A stretch of 64,000 bases of DNA from Streptomyces sp. 1222.5. Lineage in GTDB: Bacteria > Actinomycetota > Actinomycetes > Streptomycetales > Streptomycetaceae. The notes under the pieces are model-generated. The model did no database searches. It had not been told where the DNA came from and saw only the letters and a program-made list of their open reading frames with translations. Each line of letters starts with the position of its first letter. The stretch's first letter is position 1. The translations under genes and the position numbers were made by a program. Below are positions 43,619 through 51,823 of this stretch, piece by piece. Location: assembly GCF_900105245.1 (NCBI RefSeq), contig NZ_FNSZ01000001.1:4216001-4280000 (forward strand), written 5' to 3'.

Positions 43619-43651
43619 CCGCGTGGCCGCGGCCCGCGGGCTTTTTGGACC

Positions 43652-43879
43652 CTAGGGACGCAGGCCCGGTGCGCGGGCGATGAGGTGGATCTGCGGGGGC
43701 CAGAGGATGCCGGAGGCCAGCAGGAGGGACGGCCCCAGGTGCACCGGGCAGACCGGCAGGGGCGGGCGGTTGTGCCGGGCGACCTCGAAGACGGCGGGGT
43801 CGGAGCAGTCCGTGCCGTCCGCCTGGTGGCCCTCACCGCCGTACGGTCCCCGGCATCGTGCGCTCCGGTGGACGCCCAT
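43652..43879 (-). CDS. Small conserved hypothetical protein (75 aa)
   Basis: A 75-residue protein (MGVHRSARCRGPYGGEGHQA to IARAPGLRP) with His and Cys residues spaced as in a possible small metal site (DGTDCSDPAVFEVARHNRPP, LPVCPVHLGPSLLLA). It is immediately downstream of purA on the same strand, beyond the purA terminator. I believe similar small proteins occur beside purA in other Streptomyces. Function unknown. Confidence 0.6.
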   Translation of the reverse strand: MGVHRSARCRGPYGGEGHQADGTDCSDPAVFEVARHNRPPLPVCPVHLGPSLLLASGILWPPQIHLIARAPGLRP

Positions 43880-43905
43880 ACCCCGATTGTGCAGCGCACA
43901 CGGAA

Positions 43906-43953
43906 CGGGAGCACCCGCCGGGCCGCCCGGGGGCGGAACGGCGGGTGCTCCCG
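43906..43953 (-). terminator. purA terminator
   Basis: A perfect 15-bp stem CGGGAGCACCCGCCG/CGGCGGGTGCTCCCG with an 18-base loop, 8 bases beyond the purA stop codon. Confidence 0.85.
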
Positions 43954-43961
43954 CGAGGTGC

Positions 43962-45245
43962 CTACAGGAACGAGTTGATCTCGATCGTCTCGTCCCGGCC
44001 CGGGCCCACGCCGATCGCGGAGATCGGGGCGCCGGACATCTCCTCCAGCGCCTTGACGTAGTTCTGGGCGTTCTTCGGCAGGTCGGAGAAGGACTTCGCC
44101 TTGGTGATGTCCTCCGACCAGCCCGGCAGCGTCTCGTAGACCGGCTTCGCGTGGTGGAAGTCCGTCTGCGAGTACGGCAGCTCCTCGACCCGCTTGCCGT
44201 CGATCTCGTACGCCACGCAGACCGGGATCTCCTCCCAGCCGGTCAGCACGTCCAGCTTGGTGAGGAAGAAGTCGGTCAGGCCGTTCACGCGGGTCGCGTA
44301 CCGGGCGATGACCGCGTCGAACCAGCCGCAGCGGCGGTCGCGGCCGGTGGTCACGCCCCGCTCGCCGCCGATCCGCCGCAGCGCCTCGCCGTCCGCGTCG
44401 AACAGCTCCGTCGGGAACGGGCCGGCGCCGACACGGGTCGTGTAGGCCTTGAGGATGCCGATGACGCGGCTGATCTTCGTCGGGCCCACGCCGGCGCCGG
44501 TGCAGGCACCGCCGGCGGTCGGGTTCGAGGAGGTGACGAAGGGATACGTGCCGTGGTCGATGTCGAGCAGGGTGCCCTGCCCGCCCTCGAACAGGACGAC
44601 CTTGTCGTTCTCCAGGGCCTGGTTGAGGATCAGCACGGTGTCGGCGACGTACGGCTTGATCTGCTCGGCGTAGCCCAGCAGCTCCTCGACCACCTGGTCG
44701 GCGGTGATGGCCCGCCGGTTGTAGAGCTTGGTGAGGACCTGGTTCTTGACGTCGAGGGCCGCCTCCACCTTCTGGTGCAGGATCGACTCGTCGTACAGGT
44801 CCTGGACCCGGATGCCGACGCGGTTGATCTTGTCCGCGTAGGTCGGGCCGATGCCGCGGCCGGTCGTACCGATCTTGCGCTTGCCGAGGAAGCGTTCCGT
44901 CACCTTGTCGACGGTCACGTTGTACGGCGTGATGATGTGCGCGTTACCGCTGATCAGGAGCTTGGACGTGTCGACGCCACGCTCGTTCAGACCGCTCAGC
45001 TCGGAGAGCAGGACCGACGGGTCGACGACGACTCCGTTGCCGATGACCGGCGTACAACCGGGCGAGAGGATTCCGGAAGGGAGCAGGTGGAGTGCATACT
45101 TCTGGTCGCCCACGACGACCGTGTGGCCGGCGTTGTTGCCGCCCTGGTATCGCACTACATAGTCCACCGAGCCACCGAGCAGGTCGGTCGCCTTTCCCTT
45201 GCCTTCGTCACCCCACTGAGCACCGAGCAGCACAAGTGCGGGCAC
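43962..45245 (-). CDS. purA: Adenylosuccinate synthetase
   Basis: A 427-residue enzyme that joins IMP and aspartate with GTP on the way to AMP. It shows the GTP P-loop LLGAQWGDEGKGKATDLLGG, the IMP/loop segment YQGGNNAGHTVVVGDQKYAL, IGTTGRGIGPTYADKINR, GGQGTLLDIDHGTYPFVTSS and the Asp-binding TTGRDRRCGWFD. Length is standard. The GTG start at 45245 has GGAAGGGG upstream. It is divergent from the diacylglycerol-kinase-like gene, with a ~200-base leader region containing a hairpin. Confidence 0.97.
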   Translation of the reverse strand: MPALVLLGAQWGDEGKGKATDLLGGSVDYVVRYQGGNNAGHTVVVGDQKYALHLLPSGILSPGCTPVIGNGVVVDPSVLLSELSGLNERGVDTSKLLISGNAHIITPYNVTVDKVTERFLGKRKIGTTGRGIGPTYADKINRVGIRVQDLYDESILHQKVEAALDVKNQVLTKLYNRRAITADQVVEELLGYAEQIKPYVADTVLILNQALENDKVVLFEGGQGTLLDIDHGTYPFVTSSNPTAGGACTGAGVGPTKISRVIGILKAYTTRVGAGPFPTELFDADGEALRRIGGERGVTTGRDRRCGWFDAVIARYATRVNGLTDFFLTKLDVLTGWEEIPVCVAYEIDGKRVEELPYSQTDFHHAKPVYETLPGWSEDITKAKSFSDLPKNAQNYVKALEEMSGAPISAIGVGPGRDETIEINSFL

Positions 45246-45372
45246 GCGCGTACACCCCTTCCGGGCGGGGCATGTCCAAGGTCGGGGGCGTGGGCGTAAG
45301 GTTCACCGCCGCGTGCCACAGCGACCGCCGTTGGTCGCACAACCGTCGGACCGGATGCCCCGGAATAGACGA

Positions 45373-45400
45373 AGCCCCTGGCGCAATAGCGCAAGGGGCT
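45373..45400. promoter_or_regulatory. Hairpin in the purA / DAGK-like divergent region
   Basis: AGCCCCT-g-GCGC-aata-GCGC-a-AGGGGCT: eleven pairs around one mismatch and a 4-base loop. It lies 127 bases upstream of purA and 42 bases before the plus-strand GTG at 45443. As both genes point away from it, it is not a simple terminator; it could be a 5' UTR structure (attenuator) for either gene. Confidence 0.45.
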
Positions 45401-45442
45401 CTTGCACAAAGATGCTACCCGAGGAAGCGAGGCAGGACCGAG

Positions 45443-46294
45443 GTGGCGACCTTCGCGACGTCCGATCAGCTGCTGGTGATCATCGATCCGGCGGCACGGC
45501 AGGCGGACGGGGAGTCCGTACGGATCGCGAAAGACGTGCTCAGCGCGGGTGCGACGGCCAAGGTGTGCCTGCCGGAGGGGCCCGAGGAATTCGCCCGCGC
45601 ACTCGGCCGCAGGGGGGCCCGGCGGCCGGTCGTGGTGGGCGACGACCGCGCCCTGGTGCGTGCGGTGACCCTGTTGCACCGCCGGCGGGAGCTGGCCGGA
45701 TGCGCGCTGGCGATGGTCCCGGTGGGTGACACCACCCTCGCGGAGTCCCTCGGGGTGCCCGGCGGGACCGTGGCGGCGGCGCGGGCCGTGCTGGACGGGT
45801 CCGAGCGGCGCCTGGACCTGCTGGTCGACGACAGCGACGGGGTGGTGCTGGGCGCGCTGGGCATTCCGCCCACGCCGGTGCGGGGGGCCGCCGCCGAGCC
45901 GATGGCCGTCCCCGTGGGCCGCCCCTGGCTGCGGACGACGTACCGCTCCCTGGTCCGCACCCTGGCCCCCCGCCCCACCCGGCTGTCGGCCGTGCCCTCG
46001 CCCGGGCCGGCCCGGCTGCGGGTCGAGGTCGACGGTGAGACGGTCGTGGACCTGGACCAGCCGGTCGAGGCGGTGTCGGTGACGCCGCGCACGGGCGGGG
46101 TGGCCTCGGTGGAGGTACGCCCCCTGTCGCTGGGCGCGGCGGCGCCCCCCCTACTGGCCTCCGGGCGCACGGTGACGGTCGTGGGCGCCGACTTCCGCTA
46201 CCGGGCGGACGCGGCGGTCTCCGGCCCCGTACGACGCCGGACCTGGACCGTACGGGAGGCCGCCTGGTCGCTCACCCTGCCCGCCGGCCGCTGA
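45443..46294 (+). CDS. Diacylglycerol-kinase-like protein with degenerate catalytic motif
   Basis: A 283-residue protein with the two-domain outline of the DAGK/YegS lipid kinase family: an N-terminal ATP-cone-like part (LLVIIDPAARQADGESVRIA, FARALGRRGARRPVVVGDDR) and a C-terminal beta-sandwich (RLRVEVDGETVVDLDQPVEA, VTVVGADFRYRADAAVSG). The hallmark GGDGT loop is replaced by VVGDDRALVRAV, so ATP-dependent kinase activity is doubtful. It may be a lipid- or nucleotide-binding relative. The GTG start has GAGGCAGGACCGAG upstream. It is divergent from purA and converges on the P450 gene. Confidence 0.72.
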   Translation: MATFATSDQLLVIIDPAARQADGESVRIAKDVLSAGATAKVCLPEGPEEFARALGRRGARRPVVVGDDRALVRAVTLLHRRRELAGCALAMVPVGDTTLAESLGVPGGTVAAARAVLDGSERRLDLLVDDSDGVVLGALGIPPTPVRGAAAEPMAVPVGRPWLRTTYRSLVRTLAPRPTRLSAVPSPGPARLRVEVDGETVVDLDQPVEAVSVTPRTGGVASVEVRPLSLGAAAPPLLASGRTVTVVGADFRYRADAAVSGPVRRRTWTVREAAWSLTLPAGR

Positions 46295-46310
46295 GCAGCC
46301 GAGGGGGCAG

Positions 46311-47531
46311 TCAGCCCACCTCCACGTGCAGTCCCTCCAGCCCCCGGATCACGAAGTTCGGCTTGCGTCGGGGCTCCGCGGCCAGGGTCAGGGTCGGGGC
46401 CCGCTCCAGGAGGGCCGTCATCGACGCGGCCAGTTCGATGCGGGCCAGGGGGGCGCCGATGCAGTAGTGGATGCCCGCGCTGAAGGAGATGTGCGGGTTG
46501 TCCGCGCGGGCGAGGTCCAGGCGGCCGGGGTCGGCGAAGACGGCCGGGTCGTGGTTGGCGGAGCCGAAGAGCATGGCGATCTCCGTGCCGCGGGGGATCA
46601 CCGTGCCGTCGATCTCGATGTCGTCCAGCACCCAGCGCTCGAAGAGCTGGAGCGGGGTGTCGTAGCGCATCAGCTCCTCGATCGCGGACGGGACCAGGGA
46701 GTGGTCGGCGCGCAGGGCCGCGAGCTGGCCGGGGTTGCGGAACAGCGCCCACCAGCCGTTCACCGTGGCGTTGACCGTCGCCTCGTGGCCGGCGTTCAGG
46801 AGCAGCACCGCCGTGGAGATCATTTCCTGCTCGGTGAGGCGGTCGCCGTCGTCGTGCGCCGCGATCAGGCCCGAGATCAGGTCCTCCCCCGGCTCCTCGC
46901 GCCGGGCCGCGATCAGCTCCCGCAGGTAGTCCGAGAACTCCACCGACGCCCGCACCGCCCGCGCCGCGGTGTCCTCCGGCGGGTTCAGCTCGTACATCCC
47001 GCAGATGGCCGCCGACCAGGGGCGCAGCTGCGCCCGGTCCGCCTCCGGGATCCCCAGCATCTCGGCGATCACGGCCACCGGCAGCGGCTCCGCCACGTCC
47101 GTCAGCAGGTCACCGCCGCCGTCCTCGACGAGGGCGGCGACCAGGTCGTGCGCCAGCCCGTGCACGTAGGGCCGCAGCCGCTCCACCGTGCGCGGGGTGA
47201 ACGCCTTCGACACCAGGCGCCGGATCCGGGTGTGGTCCGGCGGCTCCAGGTCGAGCATCCCGTGGTCGTTGAGGGTGTGGAACGGCTCGTGCGCCGGCGG
47301 GGGCGCGGTCCGGCCGAAGTCCTCGTGCGAGAAGCGGTGCTGGTACGTCCGCCCGAGCCGGCGGTCCCGCAACAGGGCCGAGACGTCCGCGTGGTGCGGG
47401 ACCAGCCACTGGTCCGTCGGCTCGTAGCGGACCACCCGGCCGTGCGCCCGCAGCTCGGCGTAGGCCGGGTACGGGTCGGCGAGGAACGCGGGGTCCCAGG
47501 GGTCGAAAGCGAGGTCGAGGGGGCCTGCCAT
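46311..47531 (-). CDS. Cytochrome P450 (CYP107-like)
   Basis: A 406-residue soluble P450. The I-helix oxygen-binding motif is LLLNAGHEATVNATVNGWWA, the K-helix ExxR is in AIEELMRYDTPLQLFERWV, and the heme loop FSAGIHYCIGAPLARIELAA contains the thiolate Cys and the preceding His. Electrons would come from a ferredoxin encoded elsewhere. From gene order I think it corresponds to the CYP107U-type enzyme of S. coelicolor, reported to affect development; that is recall, not a computed match. It lies downstream of the two-component system genes on the same strand, ~90 bases from the response regulator stop. Confidence 0.92.
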   Translation of the reverse strand: MAGPLDLAFDPWDPAFLADPYPAYAELRAHGRVVRYEPTDQWLVPHHADVSALLRDRRLGRTYQHRFSHEDFGRTAPPPAHEPFHTLNDHGMLDLEPPDHTRIRRLVSKAFTPRTVERLRPYVHGLAHDLVAALVEDGGGDLLTDVAEPLPVAVIAEMLGIPEADRAQLRPWSAAICGMYELNPPEDTAARAVRASVEFSDYLRELIAARREEPGEDLISGLIAAHDDGDRLTEQEMISTAVLLLNAGHEATVNATVNGWWALFRNPGQLAALRADHSLVPSAIEELMRYDTPLQLFERWVLDDIEIDGTVIPRGTEIAMLFGSANHDPAVFADPGRLDLARADNPHISFSAGIHYCIGAPLARIELAASMTALLERAPTLTLAAEPRRKPNFVIRGLEGLHVEVG

Positions 47532-47623
47532 GCGGGGACGCTAACGCGTGCACCCGCGTCTGACCAGGGGTGCCCTCGGCCGCCTTCGGTCCGCACACGG
47601 CGGGACCGGCCGCGGCGGTGCCG

Positions 47624-48292
47624 TCAGCCCGGTGTCACCAGGCGGGCCTCGTAGGCGAAGACCGCCGCCTGGGTGCGGTCGCGGAGGCCGAGCTTGACCA
47701 GGATGCGGCTGACATGGGTCTTGATCGTCGACTCCGCCACCACCAGCCGCTCGGCGATCTCCGCGTTGGACAGGCCCTGGGCGATCAGCACCAGCACCTC
47801 CGTCTCGCGATCGGTCAGTTCGCCGTAGGCCGCCTGCGCCCCCGCCGGAAGCAGGCGCGGCGCCTCGGACAGCCGCGAGAACTCGGAGATCAGCCGTTTG
47901 GTGACCGAGGGCGCGAGGAGGGCCTCCCCCGACGCCACCACCCGCACCCCGTCGGCGAGCTGCCGGGCGGAGGCGTCCTTCAGCAGGAAGCCGGAGGCGC
48001 CCGCCCGCAGCGCCTGGTACACGTACTCGTCCAGGTCGAACGTGGTCAGCACGAGCACCTTCGCCGCCGCGTCCGCCGCGACGATCTCCCGGGTCGCCTC
48101 GATGCCGTTCAGCTCGGGCATGCGGATGTCCATCAGGACCACGTCCGGGGCCAGTTCACGGACCCGGTCCACCGCCTCCCGGCCGTTGACGGCCTCGCCG
48201 ACGACCTCGATGTCCGGCATCGCGTTCAGCAGGACCGAGAATCCCTCGCGGACCATCATCTGGTCGTCCGCGATCAGTACACGGATCGTCAT
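47624..48292 (-). CDS. NarL/LuxR-type response regulator (system 1)
   Basis: A 222-residue response regulator. The receiver has DD in VLIADDQMMVREGFSVLL, the phospho-Asp in APDVVLMDIRMPELNGIEAT, Thr in LVLTTFDLDEYVYQALRAGA and Lys in SGFLLKDASARQLADG. The C-terminal LuxR helix-turn-helix is LTDRETEVLVLIAQGLSNAE plus STIKTHVSRILVKLGLRDRT. The ATG overlaps the kinase stop (ATGA), so the pair is coupled. It is a close paralogue of the regulator at 49775. Confidence 0.95.
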   Translation of the reverse strand: MTIRVLIADDQMMVREGFSVLLNAMPDIEVVGEAVNGREAVDRVRELAPDVVLMDIRMPELNGIEATREIVAADAAAKVLVLTTFDLDEYVYQALRAGASGFLLKDASARQLADGVRVVASGEALLAPSVTKRLISEFSRLSEAPRLLPAGAQAAYGELTDRETEVLVLIAQGLSNAEIAERLVVAESTIKTHVSRILVKLGLRDRTQAAVFAYEARLVTPG

Positions 48293-49638
48293 GCCTCGTC
48301 CTCGATCGCGGTGGCCGCCACCGGCAGGAACACCGTCACCTCGTAGCCTCCGTCGGCGGTCGGACCCGCCGTCATCTCCCCGTTCAGCATCGTCACACGC
48401 TCCCGCATGCCCGTGATGCCGTGCCCGGCCCCCGGCGAGGGCTTGAGCAGGGCCGACGCGGGCGGCGGACCGTTGACCACCCGCAGCCCCAGACCGCCGA
48501 GCACGTATCCGATCTCCACCCGGGCGCCCGCGCCGGGAGCGTGGCGCAGGGTGTTGCTCAGCGCCTCCTGCACGATCCGGTACGCCGACAGCTCCACGCC
48601 CTGCGGCAGCTCGCGCACCGCGCCGGTCACCGCCTTCTCCGCCGCCAGCCCGGCCTCCCGCACGTTGGCGATCAGTCCGTCGAGGTCGGCCAGGGTGGGC
48701 TGGGGTGCGTCCGGGGCCTCGTAGTCCTCCGCACGGACGACTCCGAGGACCCGCCGCAGCTCGGCGAGGGCCGCCACCGCGTTCTCCCGGATGGTCGCGA
48801 ACGCCTTCTCCAGCTCCGGCGGCGGGTTCTCCACCCGGTAGGGCGCGGCCTCCGCCTGGATGGCGACCACCGACATGTGGTGGGCGACGACGTCGTGCAG
48901 CTCGCGGGCGATCGTGGTGCGCTCCTCCAGCAGCGTGCGGCGCGAACGCTCCGCCGCGGTCACCGTCTGCTGCGCGCTGACCTCCTGCTGGGCCTCCCGG
49001 CGGATGTGCCGGACGGTGACGGCCAGCAGGATCATCGCGGAGAGGATCAGCATCGGGCCGACGTCGGTGTCGAAGTGGCCCCAGCCGAAGCCGGTCTCGG
49101 CGACGAAGCCGTAGACCGCGGTCAGCACCCACATCCAGGCCGCCGTGCGCGGCCGGGTGCGTATCGCCACGACCGTCAGGACCACCAGGTGCGAGACGAA
49201 GCTGCCCGGCGACCACGGCCAGTCGAAGCCGGTCGCCCCGCTCATGACGGAGGTGACCATGGTCGCGGCCAGCGAGAACCAGAACGCGCCCACGGGACGC
49301 GCCAGGGTCAGCAGCACCGGGCCCAGCGCCAGCAGCCCGCACAGCAGGGACGGCAGCCCGGAGTCGCTCACGGCCGCCAGCGCCACCAGCATCGCCAGCG
49401 CGCCGAGACCGGTCACGAGCACGTGCGGTGTCCAGGCCGCGTACTCCCGGACGCGGCCGGAACGGCGGGCGAGTCCGCCGCGGGCCTGGACCCGGGGCAG
49501 CGGGCGGTAGGCGAACGCGTCGTGGAACAGGTCCTGCCGCAGGCCGCGCAGGGCGTCCGCGGCGAGCCGGAACTCGGGGCTGCGCGGTCGCTCGGCCCCG
49601 CCCGCCGGTGTCGTCTGCGTGTGCGTCGTGTCGGTCAC
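48289..49638 (-). CDS. Sensor histidine kinase, HisKA_3 type (system 1)
   Basis: A 449-residue membrane kinase. About five helices lie in residues ~70-225 (HVLVTGLGALAMLVALAAVS, LLCGLLALGPVLLTLARPVG, MLILSAMILLAVTVRHIRRE). The dimerisation/phosphoacceptor helix is RTTIARELHDVVAHHMSVVA with the His, and the HATPase domain is ELSAYRIVQEALSNTLRHAP with the G-box GAGHGITGMRERVTMLNGEM. There is no large sensor domain. GTG 49638 was chosen; no ribosome site is visible there, and a GTG at 49677 would add 13 residues. A shared upstream element is listed at 49705. Confidence 0.93.
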   Translation of the reverse strand: MTDTTHTQTTPAGGAERPRSPEFRLAADALRGLRQDLFHDAFAYRPLPRVQARGGLARRSGRVREYAAWTPHVLVTGLGALAMLVALAAVSDSGLPSLLCGLLALGPVLLTLARPVGAFWFSLAATMVTSVMSGATGFDWPWSPGSFVSHLVVLTVVAIRTRPRTAAWMWVLTAVYGFVAETGFGWGHFDTDVGPMLILSAMILLAVTVRHIRREAQQEVSAQQTVTAAERSRRTLLEERTTIARELHDVVAHHMSVVAIQAEAAPYRVENPPPELEKAFATIRENAVAALAELRRVLGVVRAEDYEAPDAPQPTLADLDGLIANVREAGLAAEKAVTGAVRELPQGVELSAYRIVQEALSNTLRHAPGAGARVEIGYVLGGLGLRVVNGPPPASALLKPSPGAGHGITGMRERVTMLNGEMTAGPTADGGYEVTVFLPVAATAIEDEA

Positions 49639-49704
49639 GGAGGAAACGGTAGGCCGAGCGCGGGCCGCGGTCGTCACCTCGCAGACGGGTCCTCGGGCGT
49701 CCCC

Positions 49705-49752
49705 CTCAAGTACTACGGGCGGGTACCGAGGCCGGGTGCCGGGGTCCGGGAC
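49705..49752 (-). promoter_or_regulatory. Two-block element upstream of two-component system 1
   Basis: Plus-strand blocks CTCAAGTACTACGGG (49705-49719) and CCGGGGTCCGGGAC (49739-49752) recur upstream of the second two-component operon at 54213-54246 with one mismatch in 29 positions but a different spacer (19 versus 5 bases). It lies between the stop of regulator 2 and the start of kinase 1. Candidate shared promoter or regulator site. Confidence 0.5.
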
Positions 49753-49774
49753 GGCACTCCCGCGCCTGCGGACG

Positions 49775-50449
49775 TCAGTATCCGGACGGCCGCACCAGCC
49801 CCGACTCGTACGCGAAGACCGCCGCCTGGGTACGGTCCCGCAGCCCGAGTTTCACCAGGATCCGGCCCACGTGCGTCTTCACGGTCTGCTCGGCGACGAC
49901 CAGCCGTCCGGCTATCTCCGCGTTCGACAGGCCCTGCGCGATCAGCGCCAGCACCTCCGTCTCGCGTTCCGTCAGGTCACCGACGCGCTGCTTGAGCGGG
50001 GCGCGCGGGGTGCCGTCCAGCCGGGAGAACTCGGCGATGAGCCGGCGGGTGATGCCGGGGGCGAGGAGCGCGTCGCCGGCCGCCACGACCCGGACCGCCT
50101 CGGCGAGCTGGTCGGCGGAGGCGTCCTTCAGCAGGAACCCGGCGGCTCCGGCCCGCAGTGCCTCGTAGACGTACTCGTCGAGGTCGAAGGTGGTCAGCAC
50201 CAGCACCCGGACGCCCGGGTGGTCGAGGGTGATGCGGCGGGTCGCCTCGATGCCGCCCAGCTCGGGCATCCGGATGTCCATCAGCACCACGTCCGGAACC
50301 AGTTCGCCGACCTTGGTGATCGCGTCCCGGCCGTCCACGGCCTGGCCGATCACGTCGATGTCCGGCTTGGTGTTGAGCAGCACGGTGAAGCCCTGCCGGA
50401 CCATCTGCTGGTCGTCGGCGATGAGTACGCGGATGGTGCCGCTCGTCAT
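49775..50449 (-). CDS. NarL/LuxR-type response regulator (system 2)
   Basis: A 224-residue response regulator, very similar to that at 47624: receiver VLIADDQQMVRQGFTVLLNT, phospho-Asp in VPDVVLMDIRMPELGGIEAT, FLLKDASADQLAEAV, and LuxR helix-turn-helix LTERETEVLALIAQGLSNAE with QTVKTHVGRILVKLGLRDRT. The DNA-recognition helices of the two paralogues differ at few positions, so their target sites may overlap. The ATG overlaps the stop of kinase 2 by 4 bases. It is the last gene of the hydrolase-acyltransferase-kinase-regulator operon. Confidence 0.95.
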   Translation of the reverse strand: MTSGTIRVLIADDQQMVRQGFTVLLNTKPDIDVIGQAVDGRDAITKVGELVPDVVLMDIRMPELGGIEATRRITLDHPGVRVLVLTTFDLDEYVYEALRAGAAGFLLKDASADQLAEAVRVVAAGDALLAPGITRRLIAEFSRLDGTPRAPLKQRVGDLTERETEVLALIAQGLSNAEIAGRLVVAEQTVKTHVGRILVKLGLRDRTQAAVFAYESGLVRPSGY

Positions 50450-51813
50450 GGGGTCGGTTCTCCTGTCGGGGCCGGGTCGGGCGGGAGCGCGGGCGGGGTG
50501 CCGTCGCGGGGGAGGAAGGCCGAGACGGTGAAGCCGCCGGCCGGGGTACGGGCCGCGGTGACGGTGCCGCCGAGCATCGCCGCGCGTTCCCGCATGCCGA
50601 GCAGGCCGTGTCCGGCGCCCGCGGACGGCGGGACGGGGCGGTCGGGGCGGGAGTTGGTGACCGCCAGGCGGAGCCCGGCCGGCAGGTGTGCGACCTCGAC
50701 GCGCACCTCGGAACCCGGCGCGTGCCGCAGCGCGTTGCTCAGCGCCTCCTGCACGATCCGGTACGCCGACAGTTCCACGCCCGGCGGGTAGGGGCGCGCC
50801 CGGCCCTTGACGCCGGCGGTCACGTCCAGGCCCGCCGCCCGGGTGTTCTCGATCAGCGCGTCCAGCCGGTCGAGGGTGGGCTGCGGGGCGTCCGGTGCCG
50901 CTCCGGTGCCGGGGTTCCCGAGGCCGTAGGGGTCCTCGGGGTTCTCCGAGCGCAGCACGCCGAGGACCCGGCGCAGCTCGGTCAGCGCCTCCAGCGCGTT
51001 GTGCCGGATGCCCTCCAGGTTCTCGACCAGCTCCGGCGACGGCCGCTCGACGAGGTGCGGGGCCACCTGGGCCTGGATGGAGATGACCGACATGTGGTGC
51101 GCGACGACGTCGTGCAGTTCCCGGGCGATACGGCTGCGCTCCTCCAGCAGGGTGCGGCGGGCCCGCTCCTCGGCCGTCAGGGTGGTCTGCTCGACGAGCT
51201 CGGCGCGGGCCTCCCGGCGGCCGCGCAGCGCGGTGCCGAGGACCACGACGACCGTGGAGAGGATGACCGTGAGCACCCCGGTGGGCGTGTAGTCCCACGC
51301 GCCCCACAGCCCCTGGACGGCGTAGGTGAGCAGCGCGGTCAGGGCCAGGGCCTCGGCGGACACCCGGGTGCGCACCCGCAGGGCGAGCAGCAGCAGTACG
51401 GCCAGGAGACCGACGATCCCGGCCGACGACCAGGGCCAGGTGAAGGCGTGGGCGCCGCCCGCCAGCAGCTGGCGCCGTACCTCCACGGCCCCCACCAGCA
51501 TGGCCGCCATGGACAGCCACCACGCCGGGACCGGCCGCCACAGCGCGAGCAGCACGGCACCGCCCTGCGCGAGTCCGATCAGCAGGGAGAGCTGTGCGCC
51601 CACGCCGCCGTCGGAGCCGAGCTGCGCGACCGCGCCGAAGGACACCCCGAACGCCACCAGGCACAGCAGGCCGTGCGGGAACCAGCGCAGCCACAGCGAG
51701 GGGGGCAGGGGGTCCGCGCGGAGGGTCCACAGGTCCGCGCGCAGCACCCGCAGCCAGCGCCGGACCAGGTACGCGATCGGCGCGAACACCCGGCGGCCCC
51801 CCGTTTCCGTCAC
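50446..51813 (-). CDS. Sensor histidine kinase, HisKA_3 type (system 2)
   Basis: A 455-residue membrane kinase. Helices span residues ~40-190 (LWLRWFPHGLLCLVAFGVSF, LSLLIGLAQGGAVLLALWRP, GIVGLLAVLLLLALRVRTRV, GVLTVILSTVVVVLGTAL). The phosphoacceptor helix is RSRIARELHDVVAHHMSVIS, and the HATPase domain is ELSAYRIVQEALSNALRHAP with GAGHGLLGMRERAAMLGGTV. The start was set at GTG 51813 (VTETGGRRVF), with AGGGTGG just upstream; a GTG at 51834 inside the upstream gene is possible. Cotranscription with the acyltransferase gene upstream is near certain from spacing. Confidence 0.92.
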   Translation of the reverse strand: MTETGGRRVFAPIAYLVRRWLRVLRADLWTLRADPLPPSLWLRWFPHGLLCLVAFGVSFGAVAQLGSDGGVGAQLSLLIGLAQGGAVLLALWRPVPAWWLSMAAMLVGAVEVRRQLLAGGAHAFTWPWSSAGIVGLLAVLLLLALRVRTRVSAEALALTALLTYAVQGLWGAWDYTPTGVLTVILSTVVVVLGTALRGRREARAELVEQTTLTAEERARRTLLEERSRIARELHDVVAHHMSVISIQAQVAPHLVERPSPELVENLEGIRHNALEALTELRRVLGVLRSENPEDPYGLGNPGTGAAPDAPQPTLDRLDALIENTRAAGLDVTAGVKGRARPYPPGVELSAYRIVQEALSNALRHAPGSEVRVEVAHLPAGLRLAVTNSRPDRPVPPSAGAGHGLLGMRERAAMLGGTVTAARTPAGGFTVSAFLPRDGTPPALPPDPAPTGEPTP

Positions 51814-51823
51814 ACGGACCACC

